Below, in pieces: positions 43,190 through 51,289 of a DNA stretch of 54,417 nucleotides. Location of the stretch: positions 1 to 54,417 of the forward strand of contig NZ_JPGL01000070.1 in NCBI RefSeq assembly GCF_000732615.1, written 5' to 3'. Position numbers and translations under genes: made by a program. Position 1 is the stretch's first letter. Every line of letters begins with the position of its first letter. The notes beneath the pieces are model-generated. The model worked only from the letters and a program-made list of their open reading frames with translations. It had not been told where the DNA came from and made no database searches. The DNA is from Burkholderia paludis (GTDB lineage Bacteria > Pseudomonadota > Gammaproteobacteria > Burkholderiales > Burkholderiaceae).

Positions 43190-44752
43190 ATGAGCACGAT
43201 CTTGAACGCATTCCTGACGAGTTTGACCGTCTTCCTGCTGTGCACCGTATGTCCGGCGGCGCACGCCCAGAACCCGACCAACACACCCGTGCCGGCCATC
43301 AACCTGGGGCCGGAAATCCTGGACGTCATCAACCAGAATTCGGCCAACCCGACCCAGGCCATCAACAACTACATGGCCGGCCTCGCCAGGACGGAGGCGC
43401 ACTGGGTGCGGGTCAATATCAACTGGGCGCAAACCCAACCGTCCCAGACGACGATCAACCCGAACGACCCCAATCCGGGGGCGAGCAGCGGCCTGACCTG
43501 GGGGGTGACGGACACGATCATTCGGGCGGCCAGAAACAACGGACTGCGCGTGTTGGGCCTGATTACGCTGACACCGCCGTGGGCCGTGAGTACCGAGTGC
43601 CCGGCCGGTTATCAGCAGGCGAACGGCGGCGCCTTCTGGCTGTGCGCGCCCAACCCGACGCTCTACGTCAATTTTGCGCGGGCCGCGGCCCGGCACTACA
43701 GCAGCGACAGCTACGGCGGCCAGGTCGACGCCTGGGAAATCTGGAACGAGCCCAACTGCGGCGGCGATTTCATTCCTCACGATCCGGCGCTGTACACGCA
43801 AATCCTGAAGAGCGCGTATCCCGCGATCAAGCAGGCGAACCCGGGCGCCTACGTCTATGCGGGCGGCAGTGCGAACTGCCAGACGTCACCGAACAACGGC
43901 ACCGGCGCACTGCCGTCGAACGGGATCGCGGGCCTGGTCAATTCGACCAGCTCCGCTTACCCCGCGCCGACGCAATGGGATCCGCGGGACTGGCTGGCGG
44001 CGATGTACGCGAATGGCGCGCAAGGGCATTTCGATGCGCTCGCCCATCATCCGTACTGCTATTCGGACGACTGGCAAGCCGCGCCCAATCAATGCCCGAG
44101 CACGACGCTCAATACGACGTTCCCGCAATATTCGAACGCATTCAACATGATGTGGCATACGTTCACGTCGCCGTCGTACGGCTGGCCGTCGTCCAGCGGC
44201 AACACGTTCGCAAGCTACGTCGGCACGAGCCTGCGTGACCAGATGAGTGCGAACGGCGACGGGGCAAAGGCGATCGTCCTCACCGAATTCGGCGCGCCCA
44301 CCACGGGCTCGAACGGCGCGGCGAACTTCACCGGCGTGCTGGGCGGCTCGTCCACGCAGTACGCGAGCGCCGATTTTCAGACCTTGCAGCTGTCGCCCTA
44401 TCTGACGGAAGCCAACCAGGCGCGTGAATTCAGCGCGCTGATGGCATGGATCGCGCAACAGGCCAAGGGCGCGTACGGTCCGGTATACGCGTACTCGTAC
44501 TCGGACATGGCGTTGTCGATGCCGAACAGCACGAATATCTACGAACCGTACTTCGGCATCGTCACGATCAGCGCGACGACCGGCGCAACGGGAACCGTCG
44601 GGCCCGCGAAGATCGAAGGCACGGCGATGTCCAGATCGACGCAGTACTACCCCACGTGGCCGAATTTCGGTGCGATTGCCAGCGCCGCCGCAGCCGGAAA
44701 ATCCGGCTACGCGCCGATCGGCCCCGGGTGGTACAACGCGCTGGGCAAGTAG
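43190..44752 (+). CDS. Secreted TIM-barrel glycoside hydrolase
   Basis: A 520-aa exported glycosidase. The signal peptide is about residues 1-27 (LTVFLLCTVCPAAHA). The catalytic barrel shows the acid/base Glu at E187 in AWEIWNEPNCGG and the likely nucleophile E366 in VLTEFGAPTT, the clan GH-A arrangement found in GH5, GH10 and GH39. Aromatic residues in PTQWDPRDWLAAMY and YPTWPNFGAI may line the cleft. The sequence is richer in Asn, Ser and Thr and visibly poorer in GC than its neighbours, which could reflect transfer. Substrate unknown; a plant or self-made polysaccharide is plausible. Confidence 0.82.
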   Translation: MSTILNAFLTSLTVFLLCTVCPAAHAQNPTNTPVPAINLGPEILDVINQNSANPTQAINNYMAGLARTEAHWVRVNINWAQTQPSQTTINPNDPNPGASSGLTWGVTDTIIRAARNNGLRVLGLITLTPPWAVSTECPAGYQQANGGAFWLCAPNPTLYVNFARAAARHYSSDSYGGQVDAWEIWNEPNCGGDFIPHDPALYTQILKSAYPAIKQANPGAYVYAGGSANCQTSPNNGTGALPSNGIAGLVNSTSSAYPAPTQWDPRDWLAAMYANGAQGHFDALAHHPYCYSDDWQAAPNQCPSTTLNTTFPQYSNAFNMMWHTFTSPSYGWPSSSGNTFASYVGTSLRDQMSANGDGAKAIVLTEFGAPTTGSNGAANFTGVLGGSSTQYASADFQTLQLSPYLTEANQAREFSALMAWIAQQAKGAYGPVYAYSYSDMALSMPNSTNIYEPYFGIVTISATTGATGTVGPAKIEGTAMSRSTQYYPTWPNFGAIASAAAAGKSGYAPIGPGWYNALGK

Positions 44753-44906
44753 CGGCATGCCGGTTCACGGGCCGTACGCCAGTCGGGGCGAACGGCCTGC
44801 TCGCGCGCCCACCCCTCCACTGCTTCCCGTGCAGAACCATTTTTGTCGGCTTGGCGCGCGACTATTGGCGTGTGATAAGGGGTTTTCCCTGACCCGGAGC
44901 ACGAGT

Positions 44907-45131
44907 ATGTCGACCCTGGAAGCTCTCCGGTTCGTGCTGGACGATGCACGCACCCCCGAAATCATTCGCCACCACGTCGTCGATGCGTTGCAGTACGCAT
45001 TGCGCAACTACGGCCAGGTATTCACCGCGAAGGAAGTCGAATGGCTGGCGCAGTGGGACGACGCGCGTCTGCCGCTGGCCGCGAAGAAGGAACTGGGCAA
45101 GCGCGAGGAACCGGCGCTCGCCGCGCGCTGA
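44907..45131 (+). CDS. Small protein of unknown function
   Basis: A 74-aa soluble protein with a plausible ribosome binding site (CGGAGC) before ATG 44907. It reads STLEALRFVLDDARTPEIIR, then DALQYALRNYGQVFTAKEVE, and appears entirely helical and charged. I recognise no family. Its stop is 60 bases from the convergent stop of the DUF748 gene. Confidence 0.6.
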   Translation: MSTLEALRFVLDDARTPEIIRHHVVDALQYALRNYGQVFTAKEVEWLAQWDDARLPLAAKKELGKREEPALAAR

Positions 45132-45190
45132 AGGCGGTGCGTCGCCGCGTCCGGACCTGCAACCGGACGCGGCGGCGGCGGACGGCCTGC

Positions 45191-48100
45191 TTACTGCAGG
45201 CCGAAGTCGACGCGAGTGGTCGCGCCCTTGTCCTCGATGCCCTTCGCATCGAGCTTCGGCGCGACGACGAACACGCGGCTCGAATCGATCTTCCCGTCGA
45301 GGTACTGGCGCACGGCCTGCGCGCGCTGCTGGGCGAGCGTGCGCAGCGCGTTGTCGTCGGCCTGCGCATGCTCCGCGAGCGCCTTCTTCATGTCGGCGTC
45401 GGGCAGCGTCTTCTGCAGGCCGATCAGGTTGCGCGGCTTCTTGAAGTCGGCCGCCTTGTACGCACGCGCCAAGTACTTGCCGTACTCGCCCGGCTCGACC
45501 TTCACCGACATCGGGTCGACGCTTTCGCCCTGCCCGACCACATCCTTCAGCTTCTGCTGGCGAACGAGCCGCTCGACGTACGCGTCGCCCAGCCCCGACG
45601 TGTCCTTCGTCGGGTCGACGCGGCCGATCAGGTCGAGGCGGATCGACGGCTTCTCGGTCAGCATCTTCACGACGGTGTCGAGCTTCTTCTGCTGCGCGTC
45701 GTCGAGCTGGTACGAGCCCGGCGCGAACTCGACGTAGCCGAGATCCTCGCCGCCGCCGCCGAACGCATGCGCGAGCAGCGAGAACGGCGACGTGACGGCC
45801 TTCGCGATCAGGTTCAGCACGGCCCGCCAGATCAGCCCGCCGACGCTGAATTCCGGGTTCGACAGCGAACCCGACACCGGCAGGTTCACGTCGATCTCGC
45901 CGCGCGTGTTCTTCAGCAACGAGATCGCGAGCTTGACCGGCAGCCTGGTCGCCGTGTCGTTGTCGACGTGATCGCCGAACGTGAGCTGGTCGATGAAAAT
46001 GTGGTTGTTCGCCTTCAGCTGGTCGTTGTCGAGCTGGTAGTGCAGATCGACGTTGAGCTTGCCCTTCGTGATCGGGTAGCCCGCGTACTTCGCCGAGTAC
46101 GGCGTCAGGTTGGTCAGCTCGATGTCGTGCGCGGACGCGGTGAGGTCGAGCGCCGGCTTCTCGATCAGCGGATTCACCGAGCCCTTGATCGAGATCGGCC
46201 CGTTGCCCGCGAGGTTCGCGGCGACGTCGACCGGCGCGGACGTCGTCGAATCGGTGCCGAACGCGCCGACCGTGCCCTTGATCGCGACGAGGTTCGCCGT
46301 GTAGTTCGGCTTGATGAAGTTGTCCGTATACGTGACGCGGCCGCTCTGCAGCAGCAGTTCGCCGAAATGCATCCGCACCGGGCTTTGCGGCGGCGCCGCG
46401 GCCTTCACGACCGCCGTCGCCGAGGCGGCGGCCGGCGCGGACGCCTGCTGCGCGACGGCCGGCGGCGACAGCGGCACCGGTTCGCTCTTGCTCGCGTCGC
46501 GCGTGAGCGACTGCGCGGGGCCCGATTGCTTCGCGACCACGTCCTTCAGGTTCAGGCGCCCCTGCGCGTCGAGCAGCACGCGGCCGTAGAAGTTCGAGAA
46601 CGTCACGCGCGCGGCGTCGACGTCGGTGCCCTTCTCGTCGTAGCTGGCCTTCAGGTTCGTCAGCGCGAGCGAGCGCCAGCCCGCGAACGGATCGGAGGTC
46701 GCCTTGTCGAGCATCCGCACGTCGACGAGCGCGACGTCGCCGCGATAAGTCGCGCGCGGCGCATCCTTCACCTGCGCGAACGTCAGGTTGCCCTGCGCGT
46801 TGAGCAACGCGCTCGCGATGGTCGCGTTCAGCGCGCTGCCGAAGTACGGCTCGAACGCGGCCACGTCGAGGCGGTTGCCGTTGATCTTCAGCCCGAGCTT
46901 CAGCGGCTGCGCGGTCACGTCGCCCGTCACGTTCAGCGAACCCTTGCGGCTCAGCGTCGCCTTCAACTGCACCGGCAGCGGCTTCGTCAGATCGTCGCTC
47001 AGTTTCTGCACCGAGAGATCCAGCGGCTTGATCGCCAGCTTCACCGGGCGCGGCGTCGACAGGTCGGTGAAGTTCGCGGACGCGTCCTTCACGTTCAGCG
47101 CGTCGATCCGGTAGTGCCACGACGGCGCGGCGGCCTCGGCCTTGCGCGCCACCGTGCGCTTCGGCACCGACGCCTGCGCGGGTCCGGCCAGCGCCGCAAG
47201 GTCGATCCCGCCGTCCTTCAGGCGCTTCACGTCGAGCGCGAGCCCGTTTGCGTCGACGCTTTCGATCTCCGCGATGCGCGTGGCGACGTCCACCTTCGCG
47301 ATCTTCGCGCTCGCGTCCGGCAGCACGATCGCCGGCGTCTTCGCGTCGGGCGTCGCGATCTTCAGCGACTTCAGGCTGACGGTACTGTCGGCGACCTGCG
47401 CGACCAGCGGCGTCTTGCCCCAGTCGGCCGTCGCATTGACGGTCGCGCCGAGCGCGCCGTCGAGCACGCGCGCGCGCGTGGCCTCGCCGAGGTACGGCTG
47501 CAACGCCGGCAACGCGAGCGCGGCGACCGTCAGCTTCGTGTCGGCCTGTTTCTCCGCGAGATTGAATGCGCCTTCGGCCATCACGTCGCCGCCGCGCGAC
47601 AGCGACGTCGACAGCGTGTATTTCGCGGGCGTCTTGCCCAGCAGCGAGAAGCCGTCCAGCGTCGCGGCAAGCTTCGTGAGCGACAGCGCGGTCGGCGTCG
47701 CCGGCACGCGGTCGTCCAGATTGACCGTGCCGCCATCGATCGCGAAATGACGGATCGTCAGGTCGAGCGGCGGCGCCTCCTGCGTGCCGGCTTCGGCATG
47801 CGCGCCGCTCGCCGCCGTGGCGGAAGCGGCCGCCGCGCCCGATGCCGGGCTGCCCTCGGCGGCCTTCGGCGCGGCGGCCGGCTGCGCGGCCAGCTTCTCG
47901 ACGTTCAGCGCGCCCTGCTTGTCGCGCGACAGGTCGACCACCGGCTGGTCGAGGCGGATCTCGTCGAAGTGCATCGCATTGCGCAGCGGCTCGAGGCTGG
48001 CCGCCGCGACGTGCACGCCGCGCGCGGCGAACAGCGGCGCGGACGCGCGGTCCGTCACCTTCGCGTCGGCCAGGTCGACGGTGCCCGATACGCGCAGCGC

Positions 48101-48946
48101 GGGCGTCTCGCCGCTCATCACGAAATTGACCGTGAGGTCGCTGCTCAACAGGCCGCTCGTCACCGCCACCGGCAACTGCGCCGGCACGTACGAGATCAGC
48201 TTCGGCACGTCGAGGCGGTCGAATTTCAGCGCGATCTCCGATTCGCGCGACTGCGCGAACGGCTTGGTCCTGCCGTCGATCGCGATCGGGCTGCCGTCGA
48301 AGCGCGCGCGCAGCTTCGGCTCGACGAAGATGTCGGTCTTCGAGGCCAGCGTCGCGATATACGGAATGCCGAGCGTCCAGTTGTCGACGACGTGCTTCTC
48401 GTTCAGCAGGCGGTCGTCGAAGTCGATCCGGCCGTCATTGACCTGGATGTTGGACACCGAGAACTGCGTGGGCTTGCTTTCGGGCTGGGGCGACGGCTTC
48501 GAGAACTTCTCGATCAGGTCGGTGAAGTTGAAGCGCTGCGCGTCGTAGCGGACGATGTGAAAGCGCGGCGAGTCGAGACGCACTTCATTGACGATCGGCG
48601 CGCCGCGGAACAGCGACGACCACGACGGCCTCACGACCAGCTTGCCGATGTCGACGAAGTCGCCCTGGCCGCCGCGCTCCCCGAGATGGATGCCGTCGGC
48701 TTCGAGGTTCAGCGTGTACGGGTTCAGCGCGATGCGCCGGATCGTGGCCGGCCGGTCGAGCTGCCGGCTCAACTGCTGTTCGGCGACGTGGCGGATCAGC
48801 GGCGGCGCCGCGAAGAACCCGAGCAGTCCGAACAAAACGAGGAAGATCAGTATGCCGATGCCGATCCGGCGGGTCCGGCGCGAGCGTGCAACGCCGCCGA
48901 GGGCATGGAGGGTCGAGGATACGGTTTCTTTGTCTGCGCTTGCCAT
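45191..48946 (-). CDS. DUF748/AsmA-like giant envelope protein
   Basis: A 1251-aa protein of the DUF748 group, distantly related to the AsmA/TamB bridge-like lipid-transport proteins. It has one N-terminal membrane helix (IGIGILIFLVLFGLLGFFAA), and the rest is periplasmic beta-rich repeats with many FDRLDVPKLISY- or LTNLTPYSAKYA-like units. A late segment (GSYQLDDAQQKKLDTVVKML, followed by DLIGRVDPTKD) is OmpA-like in appearance. ATG 48946 (MASADKETVS) is used; the longer frame to 49000 adds a low-complexity head. Probably acts between inner and outer membrane. Confidence 0.85.
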   Translation of the reverse strand: MASADKETVSSTLHALGGVARSRRTRRIGIGILIFLVLFGLLGFFAAPPLIRHVAEQQLSRQLDRPATIRRIALNPYTLNLEADGIHLGERGGQGDFVDIGKLVVRPSWSSLFRGAPIVNEVRLDSPRFHIVRYDAQRFNFTDLIEKFSKPSPQPESKPTQFSVSNIQVNDGRIDFDDRLLNEKHVVDNWTLGIPYIATLASKTDIFVEPKLRARFDGSPIAIDGRTKPFAQSRESEIALKFDRLDVPKLISYVPAQLPVAVTSGLLSSDLTVNFVMSGETPALRVSGTVDLADAKVTDRASAPLFAARGVHVAAASLEPLRNAMHFDEIRLDQPVVDLSRDKQGALNVEKLAAQPAAAPKAAEGSPASGAAAASATAASGAHAEAGTQEAPPLDLTIRHFAIDGGTVNLDDRVPATPTALSLTKLAATLDGFSLLGKTPAKYTLSTSLSRGGDVMAEGAFNLAEKQADTKLTVAALALPALQPYLGEATRARVLDGALGATVNATADWGKTPLVAQVADSTVSLKSLKIATPDAKTPAIVLPDASAKIAKVDVATRIAEIESVDANGLALDVKRLKDGGIDLAALAGPAQASVPKRTVARKAEAAAPSWHYRIDALNVKDASANFTDLSTPRPVKLAIKPLDLSVQKLSDDLTKPLPVQLKATLSRKGSLNVTGDVTAQPLKLGLKINGNRLDVAAFEPYFGSALNATIASALLNAQGNLTFAQVKDAPRATYRGDVALVDVRMLDKATSDPFAGWRSLALTNLKASYDEKGTDVDAARVTFSNFYGRVLLDAQGRLNLKDVVAKQSGPAQSLTRDASKSEPVPLSPPAVAQQASAPAAASATAVVKAAAPPQSPVRMHFGELLLQSGRVTYTDNFIKPNYTANLVAIKGTVGAFGTDSTTSAPVDVAANLAGNGPISIKGSVNPLIEKPALDLTASAHDIELTNLTPYSAKYAGYPITKGKLNVDLHYQLDNDQLKANNHIFIDQLTFGDHVDNDTATRLPVKLAISLLKNTRGEIDVNLPVSGSLSNPEFSVGGLIWRAVLNLIAKAVTSPFSLLAHAFGGGGEDLGYVEFAPGSYQLDDAQQKKLDTVVKMLTEKPSIRLDLIGRVDPTKDTSGLGDAYVERLVRQQKLKDVVGQGESVDPMSVKVEPGEYGKYLARAYKAADFKKPRNLIGLQKTLPDADMKKALAEHAQADDNALRTLAQQRAQAVRQYLDGKIDSSRVFVVAPKLDAKGIEDKGATTRVDFGLQ

Positions 48947-49094
48947 GCTGGAATGCCTCGGGAATGGATGCCGGGCCGCGCCGGAACACCGGGCGGCCAC
49001 GCACGCTATCCCGAAAGTATAGGCTCAGGAGGTGACGGTACGGGATTCGGGCGCCGCAGCGCCCGCCGTTCGGACCGCGCCGCCGGTCATCCGT

Positions 49095-50531
49095 TCACTT
49101 CCGGACGACGACGGGCGGCATCCACGATCCGTCGCTCGCCTGCGGCTTCGGTGCGTACAGGCGCAGCGCGAGTGCGAAATCGGCGCGCGGCGCCGGCAGC
49201 CAGTTGGCCGCATGCGCGCCGCCCGGCGATGCCGACACGACGATGTCGATCGAGCCGTCGTGGTTGCGGCGCAGCCGGTCGCGATCGCCGAGCGAGCGGC
49301 GCGCCGCGCCGACGTCGGGCAGCGCGCCGTTCGTCGTGTAGGGCGTGAGCGTCCAGAACGCGCGCACCGGCGGCAGCGCGCCCGGCGAGAAATGCAGCAT
49401 GTAGCGGTTCGCGCCGTTCAGCGGATGGCCGTCGCTGTCCACGCGCACGACCGCGAGCGTCTCGTCGTCGCGCGTCGCGGTGCCGAACTGCGTGTAGGCC
49501 GCATACGCGCGCAGCGTGTAGTCCTGACCGTACTTGCCGGCCGTGTCGCCGATCCAGTTCCAGCCGTTCGCGTTGAGCAGGTTCGACGGCGGCGTTGCGA
49601 GCCGCGCGCGCGCTTCGGCCACGCCGGCGGTCGCGGCCGCGAGGCGGTCGCCCGTCCACAGCACCGGGTAGCCGGCGGACACGCCGATATCGTTGAGCAG
49701 TTCCTGCGCGTGCGCGTCGTCGGCCGGCGCCGGGTTGTCCTGCAGCGCCTGCGCGAAACGCGCGAAGAACGCCTTCGGGTCGAGCGCGGCCACCTGCTCG
49801 GCCGGCGTGCCGCCGCTCAGCGCTTCGGACGGCGCGCTGCCGGCATGGACCGCCACCGATGCGCCGCGCGCCGCGCCCGTGTAAACAGACAGCGGCACCA
49901 CGCGGATCGCGCGCTGCAGTTTCTTCACGTTCGTGAGATCGCGCCCGCCGCTCGTCTGCAGCCGCACTTCGAGCCACGCATGGCCGGACGGCACGTCGAC
50001 GCGCAACGCGCCCTGCGGCAGCGTGCCCTGCCAGTCCTTCGCGACGAAGGCAATCGTTTGCAATCGCGCGCCACCGCGTGCACCGCGCGCCGCAACGCTC
50101 GACGACGACCACTGCACGTTCGTCCACATGTCGAGCGCACGCGCGTCCCAGTAGCGGCCGCGCGTGTCGGGCAGCGTGACGATCACGGGTTCGGCGGCGA
50201 CGTCGAGCCAGCCGGTCGAGTCGAGCGTGTCGACGCCCGGCAGCGGCGGACTGACCGCGCCAACGGGCGGCAGCGCCTGTGCGTGGCGCAGCGTGTTGAG
50301 GGGCGCCTGCCCCGGTTGGGCCCCGTCGCCGCCCGTCGCCGCTTCCTTCGCGACGTCCATCAGCACGAGCGGGTACGCATAGATATAGGAGTCGGCGACC
50401 TCGGCGCGCATCCAGCCCGTCTTCCGCTGGATCGCGTCCGGCTGCGACGCACACCCCGCAAGCAATGCCGCAATGGCCAGCGACGCGCATGCGCGCCGCA
50501 GAGAAACTGATTCCTGCTGGTTTTCAATCAT
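49095..50531 (-). CDS. DUF1254/DUF1214 lipoprotein
   Basis: A 478-aa exported lipoprotein with a lipobox (ASLAIAALLAGC, Cys near 26). The N-terminal half is DUF1254 (ADSYIYAYPLVLMDVAKEAA, then LDSTGWLDVAAEPVIVTLPD) and the C-terminal half DUF1214 (RAFWTLTPYTTNGALPDVGA, ending LRLYAPKPQASDGSWMPPVV). The pair is frequent in proteobacteria and of unknown function. ATG 50531 lacks a good ribosome binding site. It is 148 bases upstream of the DUF748 gene on the same strand; a GC hairpin (49049-49064) sits between. Confidence 0.88.
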   Translation of the reverse strand: MIENQQESVSLRRACASLAIAALLAGCASQPDAIQRKTGWMRAEVADSYIYAYPLVLMDVAKEAATGGDGAQPGQAPLNTLRHAQALPPVGAVSPPLPGVDTLDSTGWLDVAAEPVIVTLPDTRGRYWDARALDMWTNVQWSSSSVAARGARGGARLQTIAFVAKDWQGTLPQGALRVDVPSGHAWLEVRLQTSGGRDLTNVKKLQRAIRVVPLSVYTGAARGASVAVHAGSAPSEALSGGTPAEQVAALDPKAFFARFAQALQDNPAPADDAHAQELLNDIGVSAGYPVLWTGDRLAAATAGVAEARARLATPPSNLLNANGWNWIGDTAGKYGQDYTLRAYAAYTQFGTATRDDETLAVVRVDSDGHPLNGANRYMLHFSPGALPPVRAFWTLTPYTTNGALPDVGAARRSLGDRDRLRRNHDGSIDIVVSASPGGAHAANWLPAPRADFALALRLYAPKPQASDGSWMPPVVVRK

Positions 50532-51289
50532 CGATTACTGGCCGATTATCGTTCTTTTCAGTCAACGCCTTGTTCGACGCGCGAACGGTGAAAGCAAGGC
50601 TCCCCAGCCTGCCCGGATGACCGTTTCGCTATGTTGCACAACGGCGGGCGCTGATGTCAGGCCGGTATCATAGCGCCTAAGGGCATCCCCCTATATGCCG
50701 AATAGCTGACGGAACGGTAGCCGCACTGTCGACAAATTCGAAATAGTTCGATTAATTCGCAACAAAATCGGAGATGTCGGGACGGTATGTGTATACGTCT
50801 GAACAATCGCGGGAGGGAGGCCGGGTGTCGGGGCGGCGATGGGTGTCTCGCTTGGCGTGCCGGTGTGGCCGACGGCGCGTCCGACGGCGTCCCGGCCGGT
50901 ATTTGACGGCTCGTCGCCGGTGCCGTGTACGACATCACCGCGAACGGAGCAAAAGCGCCCGCGCCGATCGCAGGCCGCCCCTGCGGCGACGAATTCAGGG
51001 TTCACATCCCCGCGGGTTTGCCGCGCGCGGGTGATCCTGGCCACCGAACGACGCGTCAGCCGGAATCGTCTCGCGAGCGCCGGGCGCTGCGGCCGCTCGC
51101 TCGCGCATTCGAGCACGAAAGCGCGGGCGACCGGTGGCCCGGGGGCCGTCCGGAAGCCGGGCGACCGTTTTTTCCGCGGTGTGACAATCTGTCTGTATCC
51201 GCATCGTCGCCGCCACTTGACCTTGCCATCATGGGAATGTTGATACTGGAACCATTCGCGGCACGAATCGCGCTTTCTGGAAATCCGAC
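50532..51289. other. Long intergenic region before the copper ATPase
   Basis: About 758 bases between divergent genes. The last 73 hold the CueR-type promoter (51217-51247). Nearer the DUF1254 gene is an AT-rich part (50690-50800) with GGCAT (50682-50686) and ATGCC (50695-50699) forming an imperfect dyad across CCCCTAT. No ribosome-binding-site-backed gene is evident, and frames are basic and low-complexity. Confidence 0.5.
51217..51247 (+). promoter_or_regulatory. CueR/MerR-type promoter with 19-bp spacer
   Basis: TTGACC (51217-51222), a 19-base spacer, then GATACT (51242-51247). The spacer holds a dyad: CCTTGCCAT-C-ATGGGAATG (51221-51239), symmetric at 7 of 9 positions. The over-long spacer is the mark of MerR-family activation, and the CCTT...GGAA form is like CueR sites. 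Confidence 0.8.

Noticed and set aside
45041..49348. A very long open frame on the plus strand opposite the DUF748 gene
   Set aside because: It is Arg/Val/Leu-rich with no domain, and opposes a gene with a signal anchor and coherent family sequence. High GC makes antisense frames stay open.
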